Assembly: GCA_037446255.1 (NCBI GenBank)
Contig: JBBIIY010000016.1
Location: 1-23,034 of the forward strand
Reading direction: 5' to 3'
Length of the DNA: 23,034 nucleotides
DNA from: Lithacetigena sp037446255 [NCBI: Coprothermobacterota bacterium]
Lineage (GTDB): Bacteria; Coprothermobacterota; HKB111
Made by a program: the position numbers and the translations under genes
In this document: in pieces, positions 1 through 6,920 of the stretch
How positions within the stretch are numbered: the stretch's first letter is position 1
How the letters are laid out: every line of letters begins with the position of its first letter
The notes under the pieces: model-generated
Databases searched by the model: none
What the model was told of the DNA's origin: nothing
What the model saw: only the letters and a program-made list of their open reading frames with translations

Positions 1-146
1 TAAGCAGCCCAGATAGCTTTAGAAATAGCGGTCCTAAATCCTTCTTTTTCTAATTAATTTATTGGGGTCAAACCTGCAAAATACACTTTACTATCTCTTA
101 AAATATTTATAAGGATAAAAATAATGTAAAATAATAAGGATACTGT
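1..146. other. Left-edge non-coding or unresolved segment
   Basis: No gene can be called with confidence here. On the minus strand a frame without stops reads leftwards off the window (residues like LEKEGFRTAISKAIWAA), and it could be the start of a divergent gene. However, it has only GTG or TTG candidate starts and no clear Shine-Dalgarno site. On the plus strand a frame entering from the left would stop at 51-53. The region from about 60 to 146 is AT-rich and must contain the promoter of the phosphoribosyltransferase gene. No convincing -35/-10 pair was found there. Confidence 0.3.
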
Positions 147-680
147 ATGGAATATAGGGACGAAATTATTAATGTTAGCTGGAATGAATATTTTAAGATT
201 ATTTCAAATCTAATCTATAAAATATCAGATTCTGACTTTAAACCCAATCAGGTAATCTGTATTTCCCGAGGTGGGCTTATACCTGGAGATATAATTTCCA
301 GAACACTGAAACTTCCCCTGGCTGTTCTATCAGCTTCCAGATACAGACCAGATGTTGCCTATAACACGGACAAGCCAAGAGAAGTGATGTTAAGCCAGGA
401 TTTAACCTCAGCTTATTTTCTTAATTCTAAAGTATTATTCGTTGATGATTTAACCGACTCTGGTACTACCATGAAAAGATCTTTAGAATGGCTAACACGC
501 TATTACCAGCCTTTTATCAAGGAAATAAGGACTGCTGTCTTGTGGCATAAAGAAATATCTTCCTTCACTCCTGACTACCATTCGGTATTTATTCCACTTG
601 ATAAGGATGGTAAATGCCCCTGGATACTACAACCTCAGGATACTCTCGCCCAAGAAATTATTGAATTCAAACAGAATTAA
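147..680 (+). CDS. Purine-type phosphoribosyltransferase
   Basis: This is a cytosolic type I phosphoribosyltransferase of 177 residues. It probably transfers the phosphoribosyl group of PRPP to a purine base such as xanthine, guanine or hypoxanthine in salvage. The PRPP-binding loop VLFVDDLTDSGTT (residues 96-108) has the canonical two acidic residues followed by the TDSGTT turn. An upstream SRGGLIPG stretch (40-47) matches the pyrophosphate-loop region. The late segment PDYHSVF...CPWILQPQD resembles the base-binding tail of archaeal and bacterial Gpt/Hpt-like enzymes, where a WI motif stacks on the purine. AAGGA lies about 6 bases before the ATG, supporting this start. The 3' end overlaps the convergent membrane-protein gene by 14 bases. 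Base specificity is inferred; a regulatory PRTase-like protein is the main alternative. Confidence 0.82.
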   Translation: MEYRDEIINVSWNEYFKIISNLIYKISDSDFKPNQVICISRGGLIPGDIISRTLKLPLAVLSASRYRPDVAYNTDKPREVMLSQDLTSAYFLNSKVLFVDDLTDSGTTMKRSLEWLTRYYQPFIKEIRTAVLWHKEISSFTPDYHSVFIPLDKDGKCPWILQPQDTLAQEIIEFKQN

Positions 681-1041
681 TCTTTTTATCGGTCTTAAAA
701 GCTAATTTTAGATAGTAAATATGTATAGGCAGCAAAACCAGAAAGGAAAGGGTATTAGTTAACATATTTCGTAGATAAATTCTCTTTTGCATCTTTTGAC
801 TTTCTTCTTTTCTTTCCTCAAAGTAAGCCTGCATCTCTTTATCAGTATAAGTTATTTCTGATTTGTCAGGACCGATACTATAGAATCCCCGGCTAATAGG
901 AGTAGCTGGACCATCCATTTCTCCCCCTAAAAAATAATCAGGAATTGACCTCACTAAACCGATAAAATTAGAAAGTAATACCACAAAAGTAATAAGCGCT
1001 ACCAAATATAAATAAATCCGGGAAATAGACCAATTACCCAT
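667..1041 (-). CDS. Small two-helix membrane protein, paralog A
   Basis: I do not recognise a named family with certainty. The 124-residue protein has an N-terminal hydrophobic helix (about residues 9-30, YLYLVALITFVVLL), a polar middle rich in charged residues, and a second hydrophobic helix near the end (about 93-115). This suggests two membrane passes with the middle on one face. It is clearly a paralog of the gene just upstream on the same strand: 23 of the first 37 residues are identical, and both keep NW near the start, LVRSIP after helix 1 and VLLPIHI in helix 2. GGGAGG sits 5 bases before the ATG. The arrangement resembles small DUF5671-like membrane proteins, but that assignment is only a guess. 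Its stop lies inside the end of the phosphoribosyltransferase gene on the other strand. Confidence 0.72.
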   Translation of the reverse strand: MGNWSISRIYLYLVALITFVVLLSNFIGLVRSIPDYFLGGEMDGPATPISRGFYSIGPDKSEITYTDKEMQAYFEERKEESQKMQKRIYLRNMLTNTLSFLVLLPIHIYYLKLAFKTDKKINSV

Positions 1042-1114
1042 TTATGCCTCCCAAATCGGTATAAATTAATACCAGTTTTATTTTTGTATAAATAACCAAT
1101 CTTGGAAATTATTT

Positions 1115-1495
1115 CTATGCTTCGCTCTTTCTGGCTAATCTAAAGTAAAAAATATGAATGGGAAGTAAAACCAAAAATGACACTCCGTTGGTTACAATAT
1201 TCTTAAGTGTATAGGACTTTTGTCTATTTATATCTTCCTGGTATCTTTCATCAATTAATTTTTTAATTTCTTCTTCAGAAAATTCTGGTGTTTCTTTGGT
1301 ATCGGGATACTTGCCATACTTTCTCATATACAGCTCATTCCTGGCATCCATATAACTCATTTTATAACTATAACTTACATCAAAAAGATATTCAGGAATT
1401 GACCTTACCAGTTGGATAAAATTAAATAAAACTACTATAAATGTAATGAGAGCAACCATATAAACATACACCTTAGCTACTGTCCAATTACTCAT
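1115..1495 (-). CDS. Small two-helix membrane protein, paralog B
   Basis: This 126-residue protein is the upstream member of the tandem pair. It has the same plan as its neighbour: helix 1 at about residues 9-30 (YVYMVALITFIVVL), LVRSIP at the membrane edge, a longer charged middle with an acidic/basic stretch (EFSEEEIKKLIDERYQEDI), and helix 2 near residues 98-121 ending in VLLPIHIFYF. The ends are conserved between the copies while the middles differ in length and sequence, so the soluble loop has diverged fastest. AAGGAGG lies 7 bases before the ATG. A 73-base gap separates it from paralog A, and the two are probably co-transcribed from the extended -10 promoter just upstream. Function is unknown. 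A role as a paired membrane complex is possible but unproven. Confidence 0.74.
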   Translation of the reverse strand: MSNWTVAKVYVYMVALITFIVVLFNFIQLVRSIPEYLFDVSYSYKMSYMDARNELYMRKYGKYPDTKETPEFSEEEIKKLIDERYQEDINRQKSYTLKNIVTNGVSFLVLLPIHIFYFRLARKSEA

Positions 1496-1521
1496 ACTAT
1501 TGCCTCCTTGGAAATTTGTTA

Positions 1522-1530
1522 ATTATAGCA
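1522..1530 (-). promoter_or_regulatory. Extended -10 promoter for the paralog pair
   Basis: On the minus strand TGCTATAAT reads towards the membrane-protein gene starting at 1495. It is a perfect TATAAT with the TGn extension. No good -35 hexamer is seen 17 bases upstream, which fits an extended -10 promoter. The predicted leader is about 20 bases and contains the AAGGAGG ribosome site. Confidence 0.5.
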
Positions 1531-1599
1531 TTCAAATAATTAGACTGTATTTTATGTACAATAGTTTCAATTTTTTAATGGTTATTTTTGGAGGTTAAC

Positions 1600-1779
1600 T
1601 TGAGAGCATTAATAGTTTTATCCCAGCAAGAGTCCAGAAAAATAATTGCCAGGGGAGTAGTCTCCCTGCCTGAAACTAAAAACGCTCTTAAAAACAATAT
1701 TATCCATAAAGCTCGGGGTACCACCAATGCTTATGTTTACGAAGAACTTACAGGAATAACAGTTCATAAAAACAGGTAA
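1600..1779 (+). CDS. Short conserved-domain protein, probably a truncated remnant
   Basis: A TTG start at 1600 is preceded by GGAGG with a 5-base spacer, which is better placed than the in-frame TTG at 1588. The 59-residue product has a protein-like pattern: a hydrophobic strand (RALIVLSQ), a basic-helix segment (ESRKIIARGVV), SLPETKNALKN, and then RGTTNAYVYEEL. This pattern resembles the beginning of a larger conserved hypothetical family seen in anaerobes, in which a similar ESKRLIAKGV...GTTNAYVAEELLG region opens a protein several times longer (from memory, not checked). Here the frame stops at 1777-1779, and only 28 bases later lies the end of serS on the other strand. There is no room for the rest, so this may be a truncated pseudogene or a free-standing small domain. 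No function is assigned. Confidence 0.5.
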   Translation: MRALIVLSQQESRKIIARGVVSLPETKNALKNNIIHKARGTTNAYVYEELTGITVHKNR

Positions 1780-1807
1780 ACTTTCCGTGTTTACATCAGA
1801 ATACTTA

Positions 1808-3064
1808 TCAGCAAATCCTATCAAAACCGGTGTATTTCCTCAGTACTTCTGGAACTACCAAACTCCCATCAGCTTGTTGGTAGTTTTCCATTATGGCTAT
1901 CAGGGTTCTGCCAATAGCTACTGCAGTTCCGTTAAGGGTATGAACGAATTCCACCTTATTTTTTCCCGCCCTATAACGGATATTCAAACGACGAGCTTGA
2001 AAGTCTGTGCAGTTAGAAGTAGAATGGGTCTCCCTATATCTCTCCTCGCTGGGTAACCAGCATTCAATATCGTATTTTTTGGAAGCAGGAAACCCGAGGT
2101 CACCGGTACACATTAAAACCACCTGATAGGGAAGTCCCAATCCTTTAACTATCTGCTCCTCCAGGTTCAACATCAAATCGTGCTCCTTTGGTGAATCTTC
2201 CTGGTGACAGAAAGTAAACATCTCCACCTTGTCAAACTGATGTACCCGAAAGATTCCTTTTACATCTTTTCCATAAGAGCCTGCCTCCCTGCGAAAACAG
2301 GTAGAAAAACCAGCATACCTGAGGGGTAGAGTATCGCTTTCCAGAATCTCCTCCATGTGTAAAGGTCCCAAAGTGTGCTCTGAAGTTGCTACTAACCTCA
2401 TATCATCAAGAGTAGTTTTATACATTTCCTGGTCAAGTTGGGGCAGGTAACCCATGCTAATCAATATGTCCTCTCTGGCTAACACAGGCGGTACTATAGG
2501 TATGAACTTTTTTTGAGTGAGAATCTCCAGCGCATAATTTATCAGGGCAAACTCCAGAAGCACTGCTTCTCTTTTTAAATAGTAAAATCTGGAACCAGAT
2601 ACCCTGGAAGCTCTCTCTACATCTATAAGGTCAAGGTCTTTTCCCAGCTGAAGGTGGTCTTTAACTTTGAAAGAATGTTTGATAGGTTCTCCCCATTTCT
2701 TTATAACCACATTCTCTGACTCACCCTTACCTTCCGGTACTTCATCCCGGGGAAGGTTAGGAATTTGCATTATTAAACGATTAATTTCTTCATCAATCTC
2801 TCTTAACTCAGGTTCTTTAGTTTTTATTCTATCGGCAAGCTCTTTCATTTCCTTTATTCTGATCGCTTTTACTTCACCTTCAAGGGTAGCTATTTCCCTG
2901 GAGGCTCTTCCCTGCTTAGCCCGCAGATTTTCTATCTCTAACAATAAATACTTTCTCATTTTATCTTTTTGAATAATTAAATCTATATCCACAGAACCCT
3001 GTTTTTTCCTGATTCCTTCTTTGACCAGTTCAGGTTTCTCTCTTATCAATTTAATATCTATCAT
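1808..3064 (-). CDS. serS: Seryl-tRNA synthetase
   Basis: This class II aminoacyl-tRNA synthetase of 418 residues charges tRNA-Ser with serine in the cytosol. The N-terminal 100 or so residues form the long charged helical arm that grips the tRNA variable arm. The catalytic core shows the TSE serine-site motif at 227-229, motif 2 around FRREAGSYG (257-265) with the ATP-binding arginine, and motif 3 around GTAVAIGRTL (379-388). The C-terminus VPEVLRKYTGFDRIC corresponds to the usual VPEVLRPYMGG ending and is a little variant. The length is typical for bacterial SerRS. GGGAGGA lies just before the ATG. The gene is transcribed alone, divergently from acsE. No T-box leader is visible in the upstream 200 bases, so tRNA-sensing control is not supported. 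Confidence 0.97.
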   Translation of the reverse strand: MIDIKLIREKPELVKEGIRKKQGSVDIDLIIQKDKMRKYLLLEIENLRAKQGRASREIATLEGEVKAIRIKEMKELADRIKTKEPELREIDEEINRLIMQIPNLPRDEVPEGKGESENVVIKKWGEPIKHSFKVKDHLQLGKDLDLIDVERASRVSGSRFYYLKREAVLLEFALINYALEILTQKKFIPIVPPVLAREDILISMGYLPQLDQEMYKTTLDDMRLVATSEHTLGPLHMEEILESDTLPLRYAGFSTCFRREAGSYGKDVKGIFRVHQFDKVEMFTFCHQEDSPKEHDLMLNLEEQIVKGLGLPYQVVLMCTGDLGFPASKKYDIECWLPSEERYRETHSTSNCTDFQARRLNIRYRAGKNKVEFVHTLNGTAVAIGRTLIAIMENYQQADGSLVVPEVLRKYTGFDRIC

Positions 3065-3190
3065 ATTATCCTCCCGGTAAAAGCATAAACTACTTTCATA
3101 ATTACTAAATTATAACCGATAGAAGATATTTTCTTTATAATGAGTACCAATAATATAAATCTATCCCCTTTTATAACCATATTTGCGCAA

Positions 3191-3224
3191 TTAGGTTATA
3201 ATTATTAGGTTAAAAAACCTTTTT
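3191..3224 (+). promoter_or_regulatory. Candidate operator repeats and weak hairpin upstream of acsE
   Basis: The octamer TTAGGTTA occurs twice in direct orientation (3191-3198 and 3205-3212), 14 bases apart, and straddles a TATAAT at 3197-3202. There is no good -35 box. The second copy runs into a small hairpin (AGGTT, loop AAAA, AACCT) followed by five Ts at 3220-3224, which resembles a weak terminator or attenuator. Positions 3065-3276 separate divergent serS and acsE. A minus-strand TATAAT at 3109-3114 could serve serS. All of this is suggestive only. Confidence 0.3.
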
Positions 3225-3276
3225 GTTAAATCAAAAATTTTATAAAATTAAACTATATCAAGGAGGCTTGGAAATA

Positions 3277-4149
3277 ATGATTTTAATAGGGGAAAATATC
3301 CACATTCTCTCCAAAGTAGTTTCTGTTTCCATTAAAGAAAAAAAAGCAAAACCACTGCAAGAATTAGTTGTACGCCAGGCAGAAGCCGGAGTAGATTACA
3401 TTGACCTGAATGTAGGTCCTGCCCGTAAAGACCCCGAGGTGATGAAGTGGTTGGTAGAAATTACCCAGGAAGTTACTGATTTACCCTTATCTTTGGACAC
3501 CACCAATCCGAAAGCTATGGAAGCAGGTTTAGCGGTTTGTAAAGTAAGACCCTTGATAAACTCAGCTTCTGGTAAAGAAGAAAGCAGGCAGGAAATGCTT
3601 CCTTTAGCTGCTAAATACAACTGCGATGTGATAGTATCAGTTTTAACAGATAAAGGTATCCCTTCAGATACCGACTCCAGAGCTGAAGCCATCATGGATA
3701 CTATCGCTTATGCCAATGATATAGGTATACCTAACGAAAGCATCTGGGTTGACCCCATAATGTTCCCTCTTTGTGTGGATCAAGTGCAAATAGCCGAACT
3801 TCTGGAATTTATAAAGTTGCTACCTGATATAGCACCCGGGGTAAAATCATCCCTGGGGTTATCCAACCTCTCCAATGGAGTCCCCCACCATTTAAGACCT
3901 ATTTTAAATCAGATTTACCTGGTTATGCTCCAGAGATACAACCTATACTCCTCTATAGTGGATAGCTTTGATAATACTTTGATTAATCTGGTAAAGGGAA
4001 GATTGCCGGAAACAGTAAACCTGATTTACCGGGCTATGGATGAAGATGTTGATTTATCTGCTCTTTCTCAGGAGGAGCGTGATATAGTAAAAACAGTAAA
4101 TGTTCTAACAGGTAAAACTTTGTTTTCTAATTCCTGGTTAGAGATTTAG
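3277..4149 (+). CDS. acsE: Methyltetrahydrofolate:corrinoid protein methyltransferase
   Basis: This is the enzyme that moves the methyl group of 5-methyl-tetrahydrofolate (or a related pterin) to the cobalt of the corrinoid iron-sulfur protein in the Wood-Ljungdahl pathway. The protein folds as a pterin-binding TIM barrel and keeps the family signatures: IDLNVGPA (42-49), Asp74 in LDTTN, Asn95 in LINS, Asp159 in WVDP, and Asn197 in LGLSNLSNG. These correspond to the folate-binding and catalytic residues of the Moorella enzyme. The length is 290 residues against about 262 in Moorella; the excess lies towards the C-terminus. The ATG at 3277 follows AGGAGG by 10 bases. An open frame extends 18 codons further upstream but has no ribosome site. 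acsD follows after 11 bases with its Shine-Dalgarno over this stop codon, so the two are co-translated. Confidence 0.9.
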   Translation: MILIGENIHILSKVVSVSIKEKKAKPLQELVVRQAEAGVDYIDLNVGPARKDPEVMKWLVEITQEVTDLPLSLDTTNPKAMEAGLAVCKVRPLINSASGKEESRQEMLPLAAKYNCDVIVSVLTDKGIPSDTDSRAEAIMDTIAYANDIGIPNESIWVDPIMFPLCVDQVQIAELLEFIKLLPDIAPGVKSSLGLSNLSNGVPHHLRPILNQIYLVMLQRYNLYSSIVDSFDNTLINLVKGRLPETVNLIYRAMDEDVDLSALSQEERDIVKTVNVLTGKTLFSNSWLEI

Positions 4150-4160
4150 GAGGAAGTTTT

Positions 4161-5054
4161 ATGAAGTTTAATGATTTTTTAGATACTTACAAGGGAGATA
4201 TTAAAGAAGTTATTATAGGTAAAGAAGGCAAATCAGTCGTAATTGGCGGAGAAAATACTCTTCCCTTCCATTACTTTGAAGGCAGTATCCCCCATAAACC
4301 CTTATTAGCTTTAGAAGTATGGGATACTATCCCTGCTAATTGGCCTCAACACCTGTTGAGCTCTTATGATGATGTTATTCAGTGCCCGGTTGCCTGGGCA
4401 AAAAAATGCCTGAACAACTATAAAGCTGATTTGGTATCCCTCTACCTTTCTTCCGCTGATGAAGAAGGCGCTAATCCCACCATCATAGCTGAAAATGTTA
4501 AAAAGATTGCTGATGCCCTCCCTGTTCCCCTGGTAGTTTACGGACTGGGAGATAAAGATCGGGATGTTCCCGTCTTAAAAGAAGTAGCTCGCGTATGTGC
4601 TGGGGAAGGAATGCTTCTTGGGCCGGTGCTTAAAGATAATTACGAGGAAATTGGAAAAGCAGCCCTGGATTACGGACACAGCGTTATAGCACAAACCCCA
4701 ATTGATATCAACCTTTCCAAGGAACTTAATGTAAAACTCAGCAAGTTTTTCCCCCGCGAAAGAATTGTCATTGATCCACTTTCCTCTGCTCTGGGATACG
4801 GACTTGATTACTCATTCTCCATCATGGAAAGAGTAAAACAGGTGGGGGTAATACACGCTGATGAATTGATGAAAATGCCTATTATTGGTAATGTAGGTAG
4901 GGATAGCTGGAAAACCAAAGAAGCCAAAGAAAGTAAAGAGCAAGGTATTATGTGGGAAAGCATCACCGCTCTTACCCTGGCTTTAGCTGGAGCTAACCTG
5001 ATAATTTTAAGCCATCCCGAAAGCATGCATCTCGTAAGAAAAACTATAGGTTAA
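4161..5054 (+). CDS. acsD: Corrinoid iron-sulfur protein small subunit (CO dehydrogenase/ACS delta)
   Basis: This is the small subunit of the corrinoid iron-sulfur protein, a cytosolic partner that holds the cobamide and receives the methyl group from AcsE. The 297-residue sequence has a TIM-barrel layout with family-typical stretches: ALEVWD near the N-terminus, ADLVSLYLSSAD, PLVVYGLGD, and the strong C-terminal signature IDPLSSALGYGLDYSFSIMER followed by PIIGNVGRDSWKTKEA. The length is slightly below the usual 305-325. AGGAGGA lies 7 bases before the ATG. The large Fe-S subunit (acsC) and the ACS and CODH catalytic subunits are absent from the window. They must be elsewhere, or the pair may serve another methyl-transfer role such as methionine or acetyl-CoA-derived one-carbon supply. 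The operon ends at a strong terminator. Confidence 0.88.
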   Translation: MKFNDFLDTYKGDIKEVIIGKEGKSVVIGGENTLPFHYFEGSIPHKPLLALEVWDTIPANWPQHLLSSYDDVIQCPVAWAKKCLNNYKADLVSLYLSSADEEGANPTIIAENVKKIADALPVPLVVYGLGDKDRDVPVLKEVARVCAGEGMLLGPVLKDNYEEIGKAALDYGHSVIAQTPIDINLSKELNVKLSKFFPRERIVIDPLSSALGYGLDYSFSIMERVKQVGVIHADELMKMPIIGNVGRDSWKTKEAKESKEQGIMWESITALTLALAGANLIILSHPESMHLVRKTIG

Positions 5055-5083
5055 AACTAAATATTAAAATTTTAACCAATCAG

Positions 5084-5108
5084 GGCAGGGTGAAAACCCT
5101 GCCTTTTT
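5084..5108 (+). terminator. Intrinsic terminator after acsD
   Basis: A perfect 8-bp stem (GGCAGGGT with ACCCTGCC, 5084-5091 and 5096-5103) closes a GAAA tetraloop and is followed by five Ts. It lies 30 bases after the acsD stop and separates the acsED unit from the molybdopterin genes. Confidence 0.95.
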
Positions 5109-5165
5109 CATTCAAGTTTTATGTTATGATAAATTATTAATTTATTACAGAGGGTAGATAATTAT

Positions 5166-6086
5166 ATGAATAATACCGAATTTTCCCACCTTGATGGAAA
5201 AGGACGAGCAAAAATGATTGACATATCTTCCAAAAATAGTTCCCTGAGAATTGCCCGAGCACGAGGTATAGTCAGATTTAAAGAAAAACTACTCCCCAGA
5301 ATTCTTCAGGGTGAAACTCCCAAAGGTGATGTGTTGACTGTAGCCAAAATAGCAGGCATTCAGGGGGCGAAAAATACCCACCGGTTGATTCCGCTAACTC
5401 ACGCATTAGCTTTATCATTGGTGGATATCAACTTTAAAGCCATCAATGAAAACGAGTTGGAAGTAGTCAGCGAGGTCAGGTACGAAGGGAAGACCGGGGT
5501 GGAAATGGAAGCCCTAACCGCAGTAGCAGTTTGCTCTTTAACCATTTACGATATGTGTAAATCCTTGGATAAAGAGATAGAAATATCTGATATTGCCTTA
5601 ATATATAAAGAAGGTGGAAAAAGCGGTATTTTCCGAAAAGAAATAGGAACAATTTACTCATTAAATACCAGCCTAAAAAAGGGAGGGAAAAAATTCCCTG
5701 TAGAAGAATCGATATTTGTTAAAGGTAAAGGTATTGAAGGAGATGCCCATGCTGGTCCAGGAGATAAACAGGTAAGTCTGTTATCGTTGGAAAGTATTCA
5801 TAAAATGAAAGCTAAGGGCATAACGGTAGAGCCGGGTTCCTTTGCGGAAAATGTTACCGTTGCTGGATTCAGTGTGTACCTCTTACCAATAGATACTATA
5901 CTACATCTGGGAAAGGAAGCTAAACTTAAAGTAACCCGACTGGGAAAAGAATGTGTTAATCCTTGCTCCATTGGAAAACAGATAGGTGATTGCGTGATGC
6001 CCAGGGAAGGTATATATGCTGAAGTTATAAAGGGTGGTAAGGTTAAAAGAGGGGATGAAATAATTGCCGTGGTGAAGCATAAATGA
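5166..6086 (+). CDS. moaC: MoaC-MOSC fusion protein, molybdenum/tungsten cofactor synthesis
   Basis: This protein of 306 residues joins two domains. Residues 1-157 are MoaC, which makes cyclic pyranopterin monophosphate from the MoaA product: FSHLD at the start, KGDVLTVAKIAG with Lys53, GVEMEAL with Glu113 and Glu115, YDMCK with Asp129 and Lys132, and GGKSG. The catalytic histidine is kept (His79), but the usual LCHP setting has become LTHA. Residues about 160-306 are a MOSC domain, a fold that binds sulfur or finished cofactor in sulfurases: GIEGDAHAGPG, GSFAENV, and a cysteine-rich run with Cys263, Cys267 and Cys276 before PREGIYAEV. The ATG has AGAGGG 11 bases upstream. The downstream mogA overlaps by 4 bases. 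The fusion suggests that early and late steps are coupled. The MOSC partner is unknown; cofactor carrying or sulfuration is an inference. Confidence 0.92.
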   Translation: MNNTEFSHLDGKGRAKMIDISSKNSSLRIARARGIVRFKEKLLPRILQGETPKGDVLTVAKIAGIQGAKNTHRLIPLTHALALSLVDINFKAINENELEVVSEVRYEGKTGVEMEALTAVAVCSLTIYDMCKSLDKEIEISDIALIYKEGGKSGIFRKEIGTIYSLNTSLKKGGKKFPVEESIFVKGKGIEGDAHAGPGDKQVSLLSLESIHKMKAKGITVEPGSFAENVTVAGFSVYLLPIDTILHLGKEAKLKVTRLGKECVNPCSIGKQIGDCVMPREGIYAEVIKGGKVKRGDEIIAVVKHK

Positions 6087-6559
6087 AGGCAGGTATTGTT
6101 GTTTTAAGCACCCGCTCTAATCGTGGTGAAAGAGAAGACCTCTCCACACCTGCTCTCTTAGAAACCCTTTCTTTTATGGGATTTGAGGTGATAAGTAGCT
6201 ATCTGATAGAAGATTCTGCAGAAAAACTAAAAAACCTATTAATTAAAATGGTTGATGAAGATAAACTTGACCTTATCATTACCTCTGGAGGAACCGGTCT
6301 ATCTCCCTCAGATGTAACCCCTGAAAGTACTTTACTGGTATTGGATAAGGAAGCAAAAGGAATTGCTGAGGCTATAAGGATGTATAGTCTTAAATATACG
6401 CCTATGGCTATGTTGTCCCGGGGAGTAGCTGGAATCAGAAATTCATCACTTATTATCAACCTACCGGGAAACCCACGGGCAATCAAGGAAATTCTGGAAT
6501 TTTTACAACCTGCTATCATACATGCTCTACCCATCATCCAGGGTGAAATAATTGAATAA
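6083..6559 (+). CDS. mogA: Molybdopterin adenylyltransferase-like protein
   Basis: This cytosolic enzyme of the MogA/MoaB family, 158 residues, activates molybdopterin with ATP before metal insertion. The family motifs are clear: TSGGTGLSPSDVTPE (67-81) with the conserved glycines and Asp77, and the LPGNP loop (127-131). The length matches stand-alone MogA/MoaB proteins rather than the fused MoeA type. Its ATG overlaps the stop of the MoaC-MOSC gene (ATGA), so translation is coupled. The enzyme probably supports the tungsten or molybdenum pterin cofactor needed by the aldehyde ferredoxin oxidoreductase encoded later in the window. MoaB and MogA cannot be told apart reliably by sequence reading, so the symbol is provisional. 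Confidence 0.9.
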   Translation: MKAGIVVLSTRSNRGEREDLSTPALLETLSFMGFEVISSYLIEDSAEKLKNLLIKMVDEDKLDLIITSGGTGLSPSDVTPESTLLVLDKEAKGIAEAIRMYSLKYTPMAMLSRGVAGIRNSSLIINLPGNPRAIKEILEFLQPAIIHALPIIQGEIIE

Positions 6560-6585
6560 AAAAGCGGGGTGGTTAATCCCCGCTT
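6558..6585 (-). terminator. Intrinsic terminator for the YHS gene
   Basis: An 8-bp stem (AAGCGGGG, 6562-6569, with CCCCGCTT, 6578-6585) with an 8-base loop is followed on the minus strand by a run of Ts that overlaps the mogA stop codon. On the plus strand the hairpin is followed by ATAATAATT rather than a clean T-run. It is therefore best oriented to end the minus-strand YHS transcript, though it may slow plus-strand transcription too. Confidence 0.8.
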
Positions 6586-6611
6586 ATAATAATTAACTGC
6601 TTAACCGATAA

Positions 6612-6782
6612 TTAGTGTTTGCAACCGCAACCGCGACTCTTTTTTAAATATTTATCAGGTTCTTTATCAAAAGCTACTTTACATTCTGCATCGCAAAAAT
6701 AATAAGTTTTATTCTGGTAATCTGATTTAGCTGGAGCTTCCTCTGGTTTAACTATCATTCCACACACAACATCTTTTTCCAT
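6612..6782 (-). CDS. Small YHS-domain metal-binding protein
   Basis: This 56-residue gene starts with ATG at 6782, and GAGGTGA is placed just upstream. The product begins MEKDVVCGM and continues with the YHS pattern: VCGM near the start, then KTYYFCDAECKVAFDKEPDKYL. Conserved cysteines are at 7, 30 and 34. This domain is found in heavy-metal ATPases and small free-standing proteins and is thought to bind transition metals. The tail is unusual: it ends SRGCGCKH, adding a CxC pair (Cys52, Cys54) and a terminal histidine as a possible second metal site. The gene has its own terminator and faces the cofactor genes. A role in metal handling (for example copper or another soft metal) is inferred from the domain only. 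Confidence 0.88.
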   Translation of the reverse strand: MEKDVVCGMIVKPEEAPAKSDYQNKTYYFCDAECKVAFDKEPDKYLKKSRGCGCKH

Positions 6783-6920
6783 TAATTTCACCTCATTTTA
6801 TTAATTTCTGTAAAACAAAAGCTTGTATAGTTTATCCACTTATATTATATAATATACAATATATTGACATCCATCTCTTTAAATAATCCAATAATGATGA
6901 ATTTCTGTTAGAATTAAACA

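Noticed and set aside
1787-2056. 89-codon plus-strand frame starting at 1787
   Set aside because: It lies almost entirely opposite the serS 3' end, which encodes motif 3 of SerRS. It has no independent support.
3065-3276. T-box riboswitch before serS, and another before proS
   Set aside because: No conserved T-box sequence, specifier stem or large terminator was found. The proS leader from its clear promoter is only about 37 bases.
6199-6537. Antisense frame of 112 codons opposite mogA, and similar antisense frames in serS, acsE, acsD and MFS
   Set aside because: These mirror the codon pattern of well-supported genes on the other strand and have no ribosome sites or recognisable motifs.
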